NCBI GenBank assembly: GCA_012932295.1
Contig: JAAONU010000001.1
Location: 59,555,693-59,619,692 of the forward strand
Source of the DNA: Cyclina sinensis
Lineage: Eukaryota; Mollusca; Bivalvia; Venerida; Veneridae
Length of the DNA stretch: 64,000 nt
Reading direction: 5' to 3'
Every line of letters starts with the position of its first letter. Position 1 is the stretch's first letter. Below the pieces are notes generated by a model, which did not search any database, was not told the origin of the DNA, and saw only the letters and a program-made list of their open reading frames with translations. The position numbers and the translations under genes were made by a program. Shown one piece after another: positions 1-12,400 of this stretch.

Positions 1-1114
1 AAAATAATTCAACTGTAAACATTATAAATAATACAAATTATAGACAACAAATATTGAACACAAACTACATAAAATTGTCCAATATCATGATATCAAATAT
101 TGTCATAAAATTTAATTTTTTTTCCTTTTTGCAATTGGCAGATTTCAAATTCAATATTTTCCCATGAAATTATCTTCTTCAATTGTTCTAGGCAGTAAAA
201 CAATAGATCTCCTCTGCTGAGAATAACAGCTTGAATATATTTATAATGTCAAAGATACAAAAATAATATCCTTTGGTGAAAGAGAGCTTTTTTCCACTGT
301 GGTAAGCATTATTGCAAGGATAGAAATTTTGCCAGAATGGTATCCTAGCTCAAAACCAGATAGTATTTTATGCTTTTCTATCTGAATTGATCTTTCCCAA
401 TTTTTTGGGGGAGGTAAAAAAAGTCTTATAGTTCTAACTCTTCAAATTGGAGATACTCTTCAATTCAAAGATAAAATCATTACAATTCAGGGTGCCTGTC
501 TTCCAGCAGAAATTTAGTAGTGATTTTCTTAAATTTTATGAACAAGATAAAGGGAGCAAGGAAGTGTTTAACTGATACCGAAGCTGCTATAACAGATAGA
601 ATTCCAATTTCACACACTGAAGTATCTTTTCATGTTTTAAAGTGTTGTCAATATGGAAGCAAAAAATAAGTCCATGAATTTGCAGCAGAAGTGAAACAAG
701 CGATTCTGCTAATGATGGAAACCACATGTGAATACACTGACAGGCAACAAAACACATTGGTATGTAATGTGGATTTTTGAAACATGAGCACCTACAGCAA
801 ATGCCAATACGAACTTATTTTGACATGAAACAAGTATTAAAAATGTTGGTCCTTGAAAAGGTCATAATGGAAGTCATGGTCATATGAAGAAAATGTGATT
901 AAAATTAAGTATCTGTATAGAAGAAGTAATTTACTGGTCAAATCCAACAACAATATTTATTTTCTACAAAAGTCATATACAACCAAAAAAAGTTATGATA
1001 AACATTGGTGTATGGGCAGATAATTATTGAAAGGGGCTTCATGGTTTACTGTAGTGACTATTGACAGTGAATGTCATTTGGATGAAAATTTAATCTTTTA
1101 TCCATAAAAATAAA
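1..1114. other. AT-rich non-coding stretch
   Basis: No frame with codon-like content and no splice-bounded exon were seen on either strand. The sequence could be intron or intergenic DNA. Confidence 0.5.
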
Positions 1115-1500
1115 CAGTCATTCAGATTAACATTTGAGACTTGGTAGCCAGCTGGGCTACCAGACGAAAATATTTGGTGGCCCAGCATCAAACTTGGTCG
1201 CCCAGCTTTTATAAATGGTCCCATTATACAATGTATTATTTGAATTGTATTATATGAATCACCACACATGTTGAATTAGTAAAGGGAGCAAATCAACAGA
1301 AACAATATTTTGGTTCAGAATGGGATGTCTGGCTTTTAACCCATTATCTGTGCATCCGCAATAAATCATTTCTATGATAAACAAAATGTGTTTGGCTCAG
1401 AAAACACTCACTGGCTGGGCTACCAGCTGATAAATTTCACTTGCCCAACTGAATTTTTGGTTGCGTTGGGCGACTGGGCGACCACTAATCTGAATCACTG
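1115..1500. mobile_element. Short non-autonomous DNA transposon (MITE-like) with inverted ends
   Basis: The left end reads CAGTCATTCAGATTA (1115-1129). The right end, read on the minus strand, is CAGTGATTCAGATTA, so the two 15-bp ends differ at one base. The interior holds repeated variants of GGTAGCCCAGC / GGTCGCCCAGC, including the local palindrome TGGTAGCC-AGCTG-GGCTACCA near 1141-1161. There is no coding frame. A clean target-site duplication was not found: ATAAAA occurs on both sides but at different offsets, so the superfamily is not assigned. Confidence 0.6.
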
Positions 1501-1957
1501 ATAAAACAGTCAAATTAAACCACAGCGTAGTCTCTATAACAGGTTCTAAATTACAGTAAACAGTAACCTAGTCATGAACTAAGTCCTAGCAAGAATATCA
1601 TAAACTTTCTGTTAATAAACTAAGCATGTGTATTTACACTAAAACAAATCAAAGTCTAGTTAAGGACAATGTACTTTTTAGATGACTTTTTGCCTCCAGC
1701 TAAGACAGTTATTAACAAGAGTGTAGGAGTCAATAAAATCAACTTGCAACAGGCATCTGTGGCTTTGTAACATGCAGGTGGATTCTATTATTTAAACAGA
1801 ACACTGATACAAATTTTGCACTATCATCTGCAGAAGGTATCCCTGCTAATTAACACTGACATTTGTTTCACTTTGACATCCTCATCTCTTATGTTCCATT
1901 CAGCACAAACAGCAAACAGTAAACTTAAAGAATCTTTGTCATAAAACCCTTAACCAC

Positions 1958-3839
1958 TTAAAGGTCATGTGACACGACTATAGCAACTTTGTCTATTCAA
2001 AATAATCATAATGTACTGATTAAAATGGTATAACTGCGAAATTGTGAAAATATTGCTTTTGATAAGAAAAAACGTGTTTTTGATAATCGGCAGTTTCCGT
2101 TTCGACATCGGTAGTTTCCGCCGCAATTTGTGGTTGTGACGTAGATTTATCCCTACTGTACCAGGCAGTAGTGCAGAATTACACTGCTCATAACACATCC
2201 GTTTTTAAATGAAAAAATAACACTAAACAAACACGATAAAGGCACATTTATAAAAATAAAATGCTGTAAATTGTAAATTAAATAAAATAATGTGATTACT
2301 TCTCGATTTTTATAAGGAAATTCAAACTTTGTGTCGGGAGAACGGGTTGTAATTTTACCTTAATAAATATTAATATATATTCCATTTTCTTCTATATTGT
2401 GATTCTATATAAAACTATCTCCTCCACGTTTTTACATGCTGCGTAACACTTCCCCATTTGATGTTTACGTCATAAACAAATTCTTTTTCATTTAGGTGTA
2501 GTAAAATTGAAATGCATTTAGGTGATCTAATGTGTTCACATTTGTTTCACTGGAATGGAAATTCACACTACAGTTTTTTTAATGGAATATTGTTTGAATA
2601 ATAATAATATGGCATGTCCATCAAGTAGAAACTTGTGTCTGCTTATAAATTAATATCCAATGAAATGTCAAAGATCCATAAATCACGCCTTATACTGCGG
2701 GATTTATGCAAATTAACCTGCCCGAATGGGACCCTTGTATATTCTGCAAAGCTGTCAAAACAAAGCAATTAACTTTTTATGACCCAATCAACGATAAAGT
2801 TGAGACAAATAGCAAAATTCTATGGCAAGTGAACTTATAAATTGATTGTATTACTTTTGATCAGTCACACTTGTGAAAACATTATGTAATAGCTTGTTCC
2901 AGTTAACATGTCTGAATGATTTTTAGTTAAGAAGCTTCCATGCAGGTACATATTTTAATTAGATAATTAAATGTAATGGATCTATTTATGATGATAATAA
3001 AAATCATTCGACTTCTAAATGTGAACAAATTATTTGAAAAAACAAAAATCAAAGTGTTTGTGTTATGATTTTGGCATAGTTTTTAGGGCTTCTTCATATT
3101 ATTTGTTCTTTGATCATTATTGTTTTGTTTTCAAAAAATGTAGAATGAATAAGCCAAAAAAAATGCATTTATAATGAAAAAAATCATAGATCTAGTCAAA
3201 GATTACAGGCAAAATATACACACAAAGACAAATAAGCAACACATCACCACTGCAAGACGAATGTTTTAATGGAAAAAAACTCTCGATTGGAGTTTGTTAA
3301 TCAAGTCTTCCAACAAACTGCATCGGATAAAAATAAGCATGTCCTAAATCTTTTTGGATCAGTAACTTGAAAAATATCTCTTAGTCTAGATATTTTCCCT
3401 GATGTATCTTTTAATTCTATAACTCTGATTAAACTAGCCTCTGTGTAATATTGCTCACTGGCTTCGTAAGTCCATCAAAATTTCAAATTATTTATTTAAA
3501 AAATCTTCAATGTATATTCATGATGTTAGCTTAACTTGTTCAATTTTGTTTTTTTACTATATTCAGTCTACATTTTCACTTTCCGTCAAAATTTTAAAGT
3601 TTTTGTTAACAATCCTGGCAGCTGTGTAAAGTGGCAAGAGATAAATGTGCGTCACTTCCGGTTTCGCTCGTGACAGGTGCGCGCGACCAAGTGCGTAAAA
3701 TATGGATTTTAATTAGCTATAAAAACATCTTTAAGATGAAAATTACCTGCGGAATTTTGTAAAACAGTCAAAGTTAGATATATATTTTTCGCTCATATGA
3801 AAATTTCGAGGTCAAAAATTCGTGTCACATGACCTTTAA
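1958..3839. mobile_element. TTAA-flanked transposon-like element, 1.88 kb
   Basis: Positions 1958-1977 read TTAAAGGTCATGTGACACGA and positions 3820-3839 are the exact reverse complement. If the outer TTAA is the target duplication, the terminal inverted repeat is 16 bp starting AGGTCATG. TTAA duplications are typical of piggyBac-type insertion, but these ends do not begin with the usual CCC, so the family is uncertain. The inside has only a 77-codon minus-strand frame (1965-2198) that overlaps the left end. No transposase is visible, so the element is non-autonomous. Confidence 0.7.
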
Positions 3840-6165
3840 TATAATTGCTAAATTCTATCACCAAAGAGAGCTGAATGTTATAACATTCAAAATAATATTC
3901 TAGTAAACCTATTAAACATTTGGCAACCTATACTCTTTCAAGACCACCATCAACAGTTCAAGTCTAGTCAAATATATTCAGGTTTCCAAACACTTCTGGT
4001 GCAATTACCATGCAACAACTGGTTTGACCCTAGGAAGCAGTCTGTTTGGGGTTAAAAACTAGTTTCAACCTCTTTTTGGTCATATCCCGATGGTCAGTCC
4101 ACTAAACAAGTGTTCCTGGGTATCTTACCAGTTTACTAACCAATCTCTCCGCAAGTGACACTTGAATAGAGGTGAGGGATAAATGACCTTTACACTCATT
4201 GTCTGAGGATCTTGATGTAACCTGGCACAAGTGTTAAGCACATCAAGATGACATGGTACGTGCAACATCCACATCCTTACCTAAAATGTCAAGGTCACAC
4301 TTTGATAATGAATCGTTTCCCATGCATATTTGAAAACTATGAAAGAGATTGACTGGAAACTTAAAAAGTTGATTGAGACTTTCCAAGAAACAAATGCCTG
4401 GTCCTTTTTTTATTTTCGCCCTTTATTTACTTTAGTTATGAATATTTTGTCTACAGCATTACATAAAAACTATGAAAGGTATTAAACTTAAATTTAAACT
4501 TAAACAGAGATAGGTACCCATTTGCCCAGTTCTCTGTATGTTATTGCTTTGAAGTTTGGGGACATTTGTTACCTGACAGTTTTAGTTTCCTGGATATTTC
4601 TGAACATTCAACAAGGAGCATTACAAAAACAAAAGCAGACTTTTACCGAATGTGATAAATACCCCTGCATGTCTAAGAGGACATAACTCTTACCTCTGCC
4701 ACTATCACAAACAGACAAAATAAAATGTGTTGCACTCATTTGCACATAACCTGGGTGCATGCAGGAAGTTTTGGGCCAATCTGTAACTCATTTTCAACAC
4801 AGTTTAACAGACTGCCTCAATAAATGTCAACACATATTTTTCTAATGTTTGCAGAAAAAATGACTATGCCAGATTTTAATTTTTGATAGCATTTACTCTA
4901 AGGTACCGGTAAGTGATTATTTAGTCAGTAAAGTTGGAACATAATGAAAAGTGAGGAAATACCAGTATGAATTATAACACTTTAAGAAATTTGAAATGAT
5001 AAATGTCAAGAAATAAATGAACATTCAATAATTCAAATCATGCCCCTTTCATTGTTAGGTCCTTGACATTCAATTTCCATATTTAAAAGCTTTAAAATGT
5101 TCTATATGCATTTTATAACTGCAAAATATGTTCATTTTATAAATATTTTAAATCTTTATGCTGGCTTCTGTATTGTTTAAGTAGTAATTAAATGCCTACC
5201 CACTTCATTTTAACATTTACAGCATTTCTCTTAAAATTACAGAAATATTTCTAGCATTTTATGATAAAAGCATTTGTAACATGTAAATTTTGAAGAAAAA
5301 ACACCTGTTGCATTGTGGATTTTCATATGCTAGAAATAGGGGCTAGGCTACTGGGTATATAAAAACAAATTTTGCTATATTGTGTCTGAATTGCTTTTGT
5401 TTCAATTTCCCACCACAGCTCCAGGTAGAGTGAAAGAATGTTAACCCAGAACTAATACCTTTTCAATACCTTTTCGTTTATATACTTGCTTATAACTTGG
5501 TTTGGTTTATTGGGCTTGCTTATAGGACCTGCAGTCTGACTTGAAAATCTCAATGCATCTAATAGGAGGTTCAAAGCAGAATCCACTGCCAGTTCATTTT
5601 TAAGGGGCGTTCCTGTATATGCAAATGTGCCTTACAAGAGGTAACAAGTCAAATGTTTGGTTAACCAAATATAATCTTTTTGCACTCTAATTTTGTATAT
5701 GGCTGACATTTGTTAATGTTTAATGCTAAAAAAGATGATTCTACATCAAGTCTATAGGCACTGTTTCCTCTGTACGAAAATTGGCTGCTGTCACATAATG
5801 CTGTTTTTGATTAAGGGAGTGGAATTAAACAGAAATCACTGACCTAATCAAAAGATAATATTTTTTATTTTCCTACCTGAATAATTCTAAAATATGAATT
5901 TGCTTATTATTTTACAGTTCACGTACGAAAAAAGATATTTTGGAAAAAAATTAGCTAATTCGAACCCATGCTTGAAACTACATGTTTGACTGTTGAGTCC
6001 TTACTAAAAACAACATCATAGTCATTCCTTTAAAATAGGCTATTTCCGTAAAATTTAGACTGGTTCGCGATCTCAAATCTAAAGACTGCTTGCTACAAAG
6101 AACACACTGTGAAATCAGTTTACAGTCTAAAAGGAGTTATGTCACCCCGTGGAAATTTTACTTAC
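3840..6165. other. Non-coding stretch, probably intron or 3' part of the neighbouring minus-strand gene
   Basis: No exon with good splice signals and a clear frame was found. A few donor-like sites on the minus strand (for example near 4690 and 5871) bound only tiny segments and were not called. Confidence 0.4.
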
Positions 6166-6366
6166 TGTATTCCAATATACACGCCGCCTCCAGGGGGGCG
6201 TGTAATAAGAAGTACATGCAGGCTAAGAACAATACCAGGCCTACTCTTGCTTATGGAAGTCTGTAAAAAGTCTTTGTTGACAGGTGGTCTAATCACTTCT
6301 AAGTGGAAAAGGTTGGCTTTCTCCCTGACAGTCTTCAGTGAGTCAGTGTTAGTATACTGTTCTTCA
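6166..6366 (-). CDS. Candidate coding exon of an unidentified minus-strand gene
   Basis: Read on the minus strand, an acceptor (ttcaacag) precedes position 6366 and a donor (ACA|GTAAGT) follows 6166. The 201-nt exon is open in one frame (incoming phase 2, outgoing phase 2) and encodes about 66 residues, including KANLFHLEVIRPPVNKDFLQ and ending in a glycine-rich RPPGGGVYIGI stretch. Its phase matches frame 3 of the exon at 7188-7340 (last codons VYLLN). I do not recognise the protein family. The good splice sites and codon-like composition support a real exon. The overlapping plus-strand 90-codon frame looks like its shadow. Confidence 0.5.
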
Positions 6367-7187
6367 CTGTTGAAATGTTAAACAGTTAAAAGGTTCAATG
6401 AGATGAAGAAATAAAGATGTATACAGAGGCCTTTGGCTTTCATCCTTCAATCTGGGAAAAGTATAATAAAGTTATGTAGCATATAAGCTTTATATTTCCC
6501 AATGAATTTTTAGTAAATATAAACTTGAAAACTCCTTTCTTTTTTTAGACTTTTTAAGAAGTCATGTTGAATCATTCAAAAGCAAAACTTCTGGAGGGGT
6601 AGGAATATAAAAAAAATCAAAAATAAAAAGCCTCTTCTAATATAAATTTTGAATAATAAATTTCAAATGCATTCTTCTTTTTATCTTAACATAAAGCATG
6701 CACTAAAATGATTCTAAAAACAAGTTAAGTTACATCAAAAACATTTGAAATACAGAAATATCTTGGTGTTTACATGAACAACAATCTACTTTCAACAATT
6801 ACCAGGTACTTGCTTGTAATTGTGAGGTACAAAGCCAGCAAATTGCTGTTAAGAATTTATGTGTGTGCATCAACAAACATGAGACGTAGATACCTGAGAA
6901 TTATCTACATGCAACATGCATTCACAAGAGTGCACTTCAGAGAATATATGACTTAACAATATCACAGCATTTGCAAAAACAATTTGCAACTATCAACAAA
7001 CAGAATCATTAGGCAAGGCTTATTGAAGCTTGTGTTTGTTGGATTACCTTTCTTTTCTGTTATTTTCTGCTCATGCCAAGAAATTGCTATACAACTTGCA
7101 GCCAATCTGTCATCAAATGACTTTTAACAAACATTTAAAGTGGTTATCAAAATAAATGGAAACAGAAAGTATTCAATCCTCAGTGTA

Positions 7188-7340
7188 CCTGTTAAGTAGA
7201 TAAACTGACATGAAGTCATCCTGGAAGTCCTCTGTTGCAGCATCACAAAGTTATCTTCCCTCAGAGCACACAAAGGTATTCTACCCCAATTATGGATGAA
7301 GGCAGTGTATGCTTGCTTAAAGTCTTCTTGAAAAAGCTGC
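7188..7340 (-). CDS. Candidate coding exon with conflicting frames, unidentified gene
   Basis: An acceptor (cccttttgcag) precedes 7340 and a donor (ACAG|GTACAC) follows 7188. The 5' part looks coding in frame 1 (FQEDFKQAYTAFIHNWGRIP). The 3' part looks coding in another frame (TEDFQDDFMSVYLLN), and only that frame joins in phase to the next exon at 6166-6366. Switching between them needs one inserted base (or two removed) near 7245-7255. This may be a sequence error, a disabling mutation, or two alternative exon starts. Function is unknown. Confidence 0.4.
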
Positions 7341-7730
7341 AAAAGGGACTTAAACAGACAGGTAATTGTTAAAAACAAATGATATGTACATGAAAAGCCA
7401 AGAAAAAGGCTAGGTAAGAATATTAATGTGTAGAAAAAGAAACAGAGTAACACAGTTAAGATATCTGAACTGTTCTTATTAAAATGTCATTAGAGCTTCT
7501 TTCAAACAAACACTCTATTAACAAAAGTCCAAAGCTCTAGTTGTCCCTAGATAGATGCTGGAACAGGTGAAGGAGCTGAAAATACTTTCAATTTAAGGTA
7601 AATTTGTTGTCAAGCAATGTAAGATATTAAAATCCATGTTCTCCTTCAAAGGTTTTGTTGCTCTTAAAGATAAATTAGGTCTTGATTCCCTTTTTAATCT
7701 AAAATTTTCTTTTACTAACTTTGACCATAC

Positions 7731-7829
7731 CTTTAGGTTTGGGACCTCTGTGCTTTCCATGCCATCAATGTAATATTCTGCTCTGAACTTGCAATAGCAA
7801 AATTAAGGAACTTAACATACTCGACAAAA
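7731..7829 (-). CDS. Candidate coding exon, frame uncertain, unidentified gene
   Basis: On the minus strand an acceptor (gtgtttgtttcag) lies before 7829 and a donor (AAAG|GTATGG) after 7731. One frame reads FVEYVKFLNFAIASSEQNIT but meets TAA just before the donor. A second frame, starting at an internal acceptor (attgcaag), reads FRAEYYIDGMESTEVPNLK and joins the next exon in phase 0. Neither chains cleanly with the phase-1 end of the exon at 7882-7925. Confidence 0.35.
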
Positions 7830-7881
7830 CTGAAACAAACACATCAAAATGGCAGCAAATGAGATAGGAAAAGATGAATAC

Positions 7882-7925
7882 CAATCATCATCACGCTTGT
7901 GTCAATATTCACAACTTTCCTAAAT
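7882..7925 (-). CDS. Short candidate exon (44 nt), unidentified gene
   Basis: A strong acceptor (ctttttcccctcag) precedes 7925. The donor is weaker (ATTG|GTATTC). The exon enters in phase 2, exactly matching the exon at 8243-8330, and encodes FRKVVNIDTSVMMI. It leaves in phase 1. Confidence 0.5.
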
Positions 7926-8242
7926 CTGAGGGGAAAAAGAAGTTTAGTAATGGCAGTTTCCTAGGAAAATGCCCAATGCCTCCTTTTTAGTATTGGCACC
8001 TAAGTAAATGCGATCCGGCTCTGTTTTCGGGCCATTTGTTTAAAAAATTCAATATTTGAAACAAGCATAAATCTAAGACAAACAAGATCTTTTCACAATC
8101 AACAGAATGGAAAAGCCTTTAAATCTAAAGCTGTTGTCAAGCACAAATATTTTCTTCAATGTCTTCATCTCATACTGAATGTGCAACTACGAGGGGTAAT
8201 AACTCTAACTTAACTTTCTCAACTTTGTCATTTTCTACTTAC

Positions 8243-8330
8243 CTCCCATTATAGCTGTGGTAGGTAAGCTGAAATGTAGAAACATTAATACCAGGTCTCA
8301 AATTAGGTGGAAAATTGATGGAATCACTTG
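8243..8330 (-). CDS. Candidate coding exon, unidentified gene
   Basis: The acceptor is tctaggtcag and the donor is a consensus GAG|GTAAGT. The 88-nt exon is open with incoming phase 1 and outgoing phase 2 and encodes 28 full codons, including RPGINVSTFQLTYHSYNG. The phases match both neighbouring exons (10545-10753 and 7882-7925). The composition resembles a beta-sheet-rich domain, but no family was recognised. Confidence 0.55.
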
Positions 8331-9849
8331 CTGACCTAGAGCAAAGAAATTATACACTACAAAAAACATTCAAAGTCATTATGATTTACAGGGAACTGTT
8401 TATTTTCCCAGTATTCTGCCAGCTGCATTTTGTAAACAGGTGGTTGAGTCTGCTCCTTAAATAACTTGAAAAATACACAAGAGATTTTTGTATACTTTTT
8501 CCAAGACATAAATCATAATCAGTAAGGTATTTTTGTCTGAGTGGAATGTATGTGTGTTCAACTGTTTACATCTGTCTTAAATAAGTCACAAGAATACTGA
8601 AAGGTCCAATATGCTCACCTTATTCATTTTCTGTAAAGGGATTTTCAGAAATTTATTGAGTGCAGATGTTTCAAGGTATCATGATGAATCTAAAGTAATT
8701 TGTCTGTATATTTCATAACCAAGCCAGTACAGCTGTTCACCTTAAATCAAATCTTTCAAATCCTGAAATGTCAAACTGCCTTATACAGTACACGTATACT
8801 GGCTTTGATAAACCTTCCTTTCACACTGTATTTCTCAGCTTGAACAGTCAAGGATAATGTGACCAGAAAACCTTGCTTTAAAATGTGTTTTTTGTTTTTA
8901 TTAGCAGATTATTTAATTATTAAAAGGGCTGAGACATGTAATACTAAAACTGGTCTTTTTTTACAAAAATAGAAAAAGAAAAAAAAAGTCTAGCAAAGGT
9001 TTCAGATTCTATTTCTAGTTGTAAAATTAACCTCTGGTGACCTTTGCCAAATTATACAATATGCCAAATTATACTATCTTAAAGCATAGTACTTCTAATA
9101 GTAATAGGTTTTTTTTAAATTAGTACATAAACTGATTGGATAAGCATACTGATGGAATCTATACAGCATTCATTAAGAGCTTCAAGTGTGTTCAAAAGGC
9201 GATGTTCGCTATTGTACAACAATTACATCTACTTCAAAGTAATTCACAGTACTTGAAATGGTAGAATTTTGTTCTTGATTTAAAGCAGTTCAATACAGAA
9301 GTAGGTGTAAAAAACTTTTGTAAGAAAAAAATTTGTCTGTTAAATTAATCAAACTTTGGGCTGTAATACCCAATTGATATAACCATATTAAAACAGACTC
9401 TAGATACATATAGTTAAAATCTCAGCAAACACCATTACTACTGGAAATTCCTAGGGCCACAGCAGTCCTCAATTATTTTGGTTTTTGGAATGTTTGACAC
9501 AAGTGGAGTATAAGTCCATTACATCCAAAGATTATGTCAAGTAAGTTAGACTACTGCACTGAAATTTAGTCTGGCTCCCAGTGCAATATCAACAGCAACA
9601 GTCTAATTTACCAGCATTGGTACACATTTTCATTCGGACATTTCTAATGTGCCCTAAAGGAAACTGCCAATCAGATTTATATATCAATATCCTGAAGCGG
9701 AAAGAACCTTGGACTAAACAGCAATAGTACCTGGCTACGTATTTGTAGGGGAAGGTAATCCAGACTATACTAAAATTGACTAGTACCATTCTGAAGCCCA
9801 CCTTTTCTTGAATCATACACCTAGAACTACAGCAATTAAGTCTCATTTA

Positions 9850-10000
9850 TGAGCAGTGAATAGCAGTGGTTGAGGGGTTATACTGCCAGACTCTCAATCT
9901 GGAAGTTGCTTGTTCAAATCCCACCAGGGGTGAGCGCCTACAGTGTAATCTTGATCATCCAGATGCTTGTCGTTTTTTTTTATACGCCCCTTGGATAAGT
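9850..10000 (+). mobile_element. tRNA-derived SINE
   Basis: An exact RNA polymerase III A-box match (TGGTTGAGGGG, about 9873-9883) is followed by an anticodon-arm-like hairpin CCAGA-CTCTCAA-TCTGG, a B-box-like TGTTCAAATCC, and a short tRNA-unrelated tail ending in a T run near 9972-9980. The acceptor and T stems do not pair well, so this is a tRNA-derived retroposon head rather than a working tRNA gene. The loop would give a CTC anticodon. Confidence 0.6.
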
Positions 10001-10544
10001 ATGACAGTAAAACTTATTCTAAACAAATAACCTGTTTACAGCTAGATACAAAAAAGGGAACAACCATAAGGTATGTACAGTTTTTCTCAAAATTTTATTC
10101 TGACTTGTCTTAAATCAAATATTAATGGAGATAACTGTTTATGTCGATATTTCGTCACAAATAAAATGTCCACATCCTCAATATGACCTTGACTAGAGAT
10201 GCCGAATTTGCCCGACAAATTATCAGAGTATCGTGCAAATTCAACATGTCAATCAGAATGAATAAATTATTCATGTACTTTTTACACAAAGTTGGTGACA
10301 TTGGAATTGTTTGTCATCCTTCACAATTTTCTGACCAATGAAAGCTGTTTCACACATTGAACATTTAATAGCTAACAAAAGTAATATGAATAAATAGTAA
10401 TAATGAATAAAATAAGATAAGTTATTAAATTACTGTTGATTATAGCGATAATTCTGTCTTTAATAAGTAGATCACCATTTTATTAGATGGCGATGAACTT
10501 GGATATGTTTTTTTTTCATGTTCATAGCCCACAGTGTTATTTAC

Positions 10545-10753
10545 CTGTGCTGAGTTTAAAGATTAATTTAAAATTAATGGATATCATAGCTGCACCTTCT
10601 ACAGTCTGTGAAGTACTCTGGACTGGTTCCTGGCAAAGCGGCACAGCTAGTACATTTTCAGGAAGTTCAGAATTGACTTGTTCGGGATTATCAATTGCAT
10701 CAGTGTCAGTCTGAGAGGAACTGTTCTTTAAAAGGTCAGAAGAACTGTTGATC
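10545..10753 (-). CDS. Candidate coding exon, Ser/Gln/Glu-rich, unidentified gene
   Basis: The donor CACAG|GTAAAT follows 10545. A plausible acceptor (gtagtcctag) precedes 10753. The 209-nt exon is open from phase 2 to phase 1, matching the exon at 12966-13051 upstream and 8243-8330 downstream. It encodes a polar, probably disordered stretch (SSSQTDTDAIDNPEQVNSEL) and then a hydrophobic ISINFKLIFKLST, so it looks like a linker leading into a folded domain. The exact acceptor is uncertain by a few bases. Confidence 0.5.
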
Positions 10754-11359
10754 CTAGGACTACAATGAGTCTACTTTAGATGGGGTTAACTTGGTCGTAT
10801 CAATACCACTTGGATTAAAAGTAAAGGGGCATTTGAAAAGTCATGTGTGGCATTTTCAAATTTCGTTATCTGAGACCATGTTTTTTCAGAATATGGGTGA
10901 AAAGTGCCTTCTTGTAAAAGCTTTGCCTAATTATTTCTGTGTCCAAATTGCTGCTAGAACAAAGTATATTCTGACACTTTACGATTCAAAATCGTAAGTC
11001 TGTGCACATGTAGTTTTAATAGCGGTAAAGGGTGTTGGATTTACTCACACATATCTACCTCTGATAAACTGAGCACACAACCAGCTTCTATTTGTTATTA
11101 GAAAAATTTAAGGATACACATACTTTATCACAGAGTGTTTGCTCCGTCAATTTCGACACTATGAGTCTATTCCGACACCTTTTTCGAGTTAAAAAAATAC
11201 ATTCACAAAAACACTGGACATTCCATAAAAAATGCACAAAATTCTTTCAAAATGTTTTAGTTTTAGTACCAGGACTATCATCATGAAACAATTGGTGTTA
11301 TAGACTGTGGCATAGAGCCTTTCCACACAGATGACACTGACTGCTCTGCCAAGGGTTGT

Positions 11360-12400
11360 TAAATGGAAGTGGCTGTTGTTGGCCATGGCGAAGATACTAT
11401 GACACTCATCTCACAAGTATTGGTAGAGTTTGCCTTAAAGTTAGGGTCTAGACGGGCAGCTGTACATGACATTGTTGCTGCAGGGGACTTGGCATTGTCT
11501 GGCGAAGACATGGTTTCAGCAGCATGTTCCTGTTTGCTTATTTTAGATGGGTTCAGTTTAGAAGTGTAAAGGTGTAGAATCAATGTAGAGGATGACAAGC
11601 TTTTGGACTGACTTGCTCTCTACAAATACATTTAAATGTATAAAGAACTCAATGAAGAGGTTGCTGTCTATCTAACTATTCTTGGTATGCCCATAAATAG
11701 TCTGGGGGAATTCATGTATTCATGAATCACGAAAGCTTTCTCCATGGAATACAGTGAGAGGTGGGAGAAACTGACCAAATGAGTTAAAGCAAACCATGAT
11801 GGTAAGCTGTTGTTTACTGCTGGACATCACTTGATATACATATTTTGCTTCCTTTTCTACTAGTACCTTCCCAGTATTAACGCATATAACAGAAAACCCC
11901 TCTCGTCGGCATTAAAACATCTGCAAGGCTCTTTAACCATCAGGCCATGGAACCAACATTCAATCATCAGCTTTGATGACCAAGTGTCAACGCGGACCTT
12001 TGGACAATCTCTGGATGTAGTTTCTTAAATCCTGTAAACCAGTCTTTTCCTGGCAAATTGTTTTTAAATGGTGTTGGACTCTGGTCATGGTCCAGTCCTT
12101 TTTTCACTTCAGACAGCAGCTTGAAGGGCTTCAACAGAAAACCTGTATCAGCCATTAGCTTACAATAGTCAGCAAGACTTTGTTCTTCTACATTTGTCAG
12201 CACTGTTTTCCTGCCAGGTCAGTGTAGAGCCAAACTTATATCTCCCAGAGATCTTATCAATAATACTAGTGCATGGAACACCAAGGGTCAAAGCAAACTT
12301 TTTCTTCGACATGTTGCCAGTTTCAACCATACGAACCACTGCCTGTAGCTAAGATGGTGAATACCGTCTGTTTTTTTGAGGCCCCAACTTGTCTTGACAT
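11360..12400 (-). pseudogene. Decayed Tigger/pogo-type (CENP-B-like) transposase
   Basis: Read from about 12400 downward on the minus strand, a psq-type helix-turn-helix remnant (LQAVVRMVETGNMSKKKFAL) is followed, after a frameshift, by the CENP-B HTH hallmark (TPFKNNLPGKDWFTGFKKLH, within 11967-12203). A DDE-domain start FNADERGF follows near 11900. A segment near 11750-11820 (QLTIMVCFNSFGQFLPPLTV) matches the domain core but is broken by stops and further frame changes. The terminal inverted repeats were not located. It lies inside the putative minus-strand gene, probably in an intron. It is clearly non-functional. Confidence 0.75.

Noticed and set aside
1965..2198. 77-codon minus-strand frame as a gene
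   Set aside because: It overlaps the terminal repeat of the TTAA-flanked element and has no start, splice or family support.
6109..6381. 90-codon plus-strand frame
   Set aside because: It is antisense to a minus-strand exon with much better splice signals (6166-6366).
9850..9935. Functional tRNA gene with a CTC anticodon
   Set aside because: Acceptor and T stems do not pair; only the boxes and the anticodon arm are recognisable.
11363..11598. Overlapping plus- and minus-strand frames of about 70 codons as independent genes
   Set aside because: They lie at the tail of the decayed Tigger transposase and lack other support.
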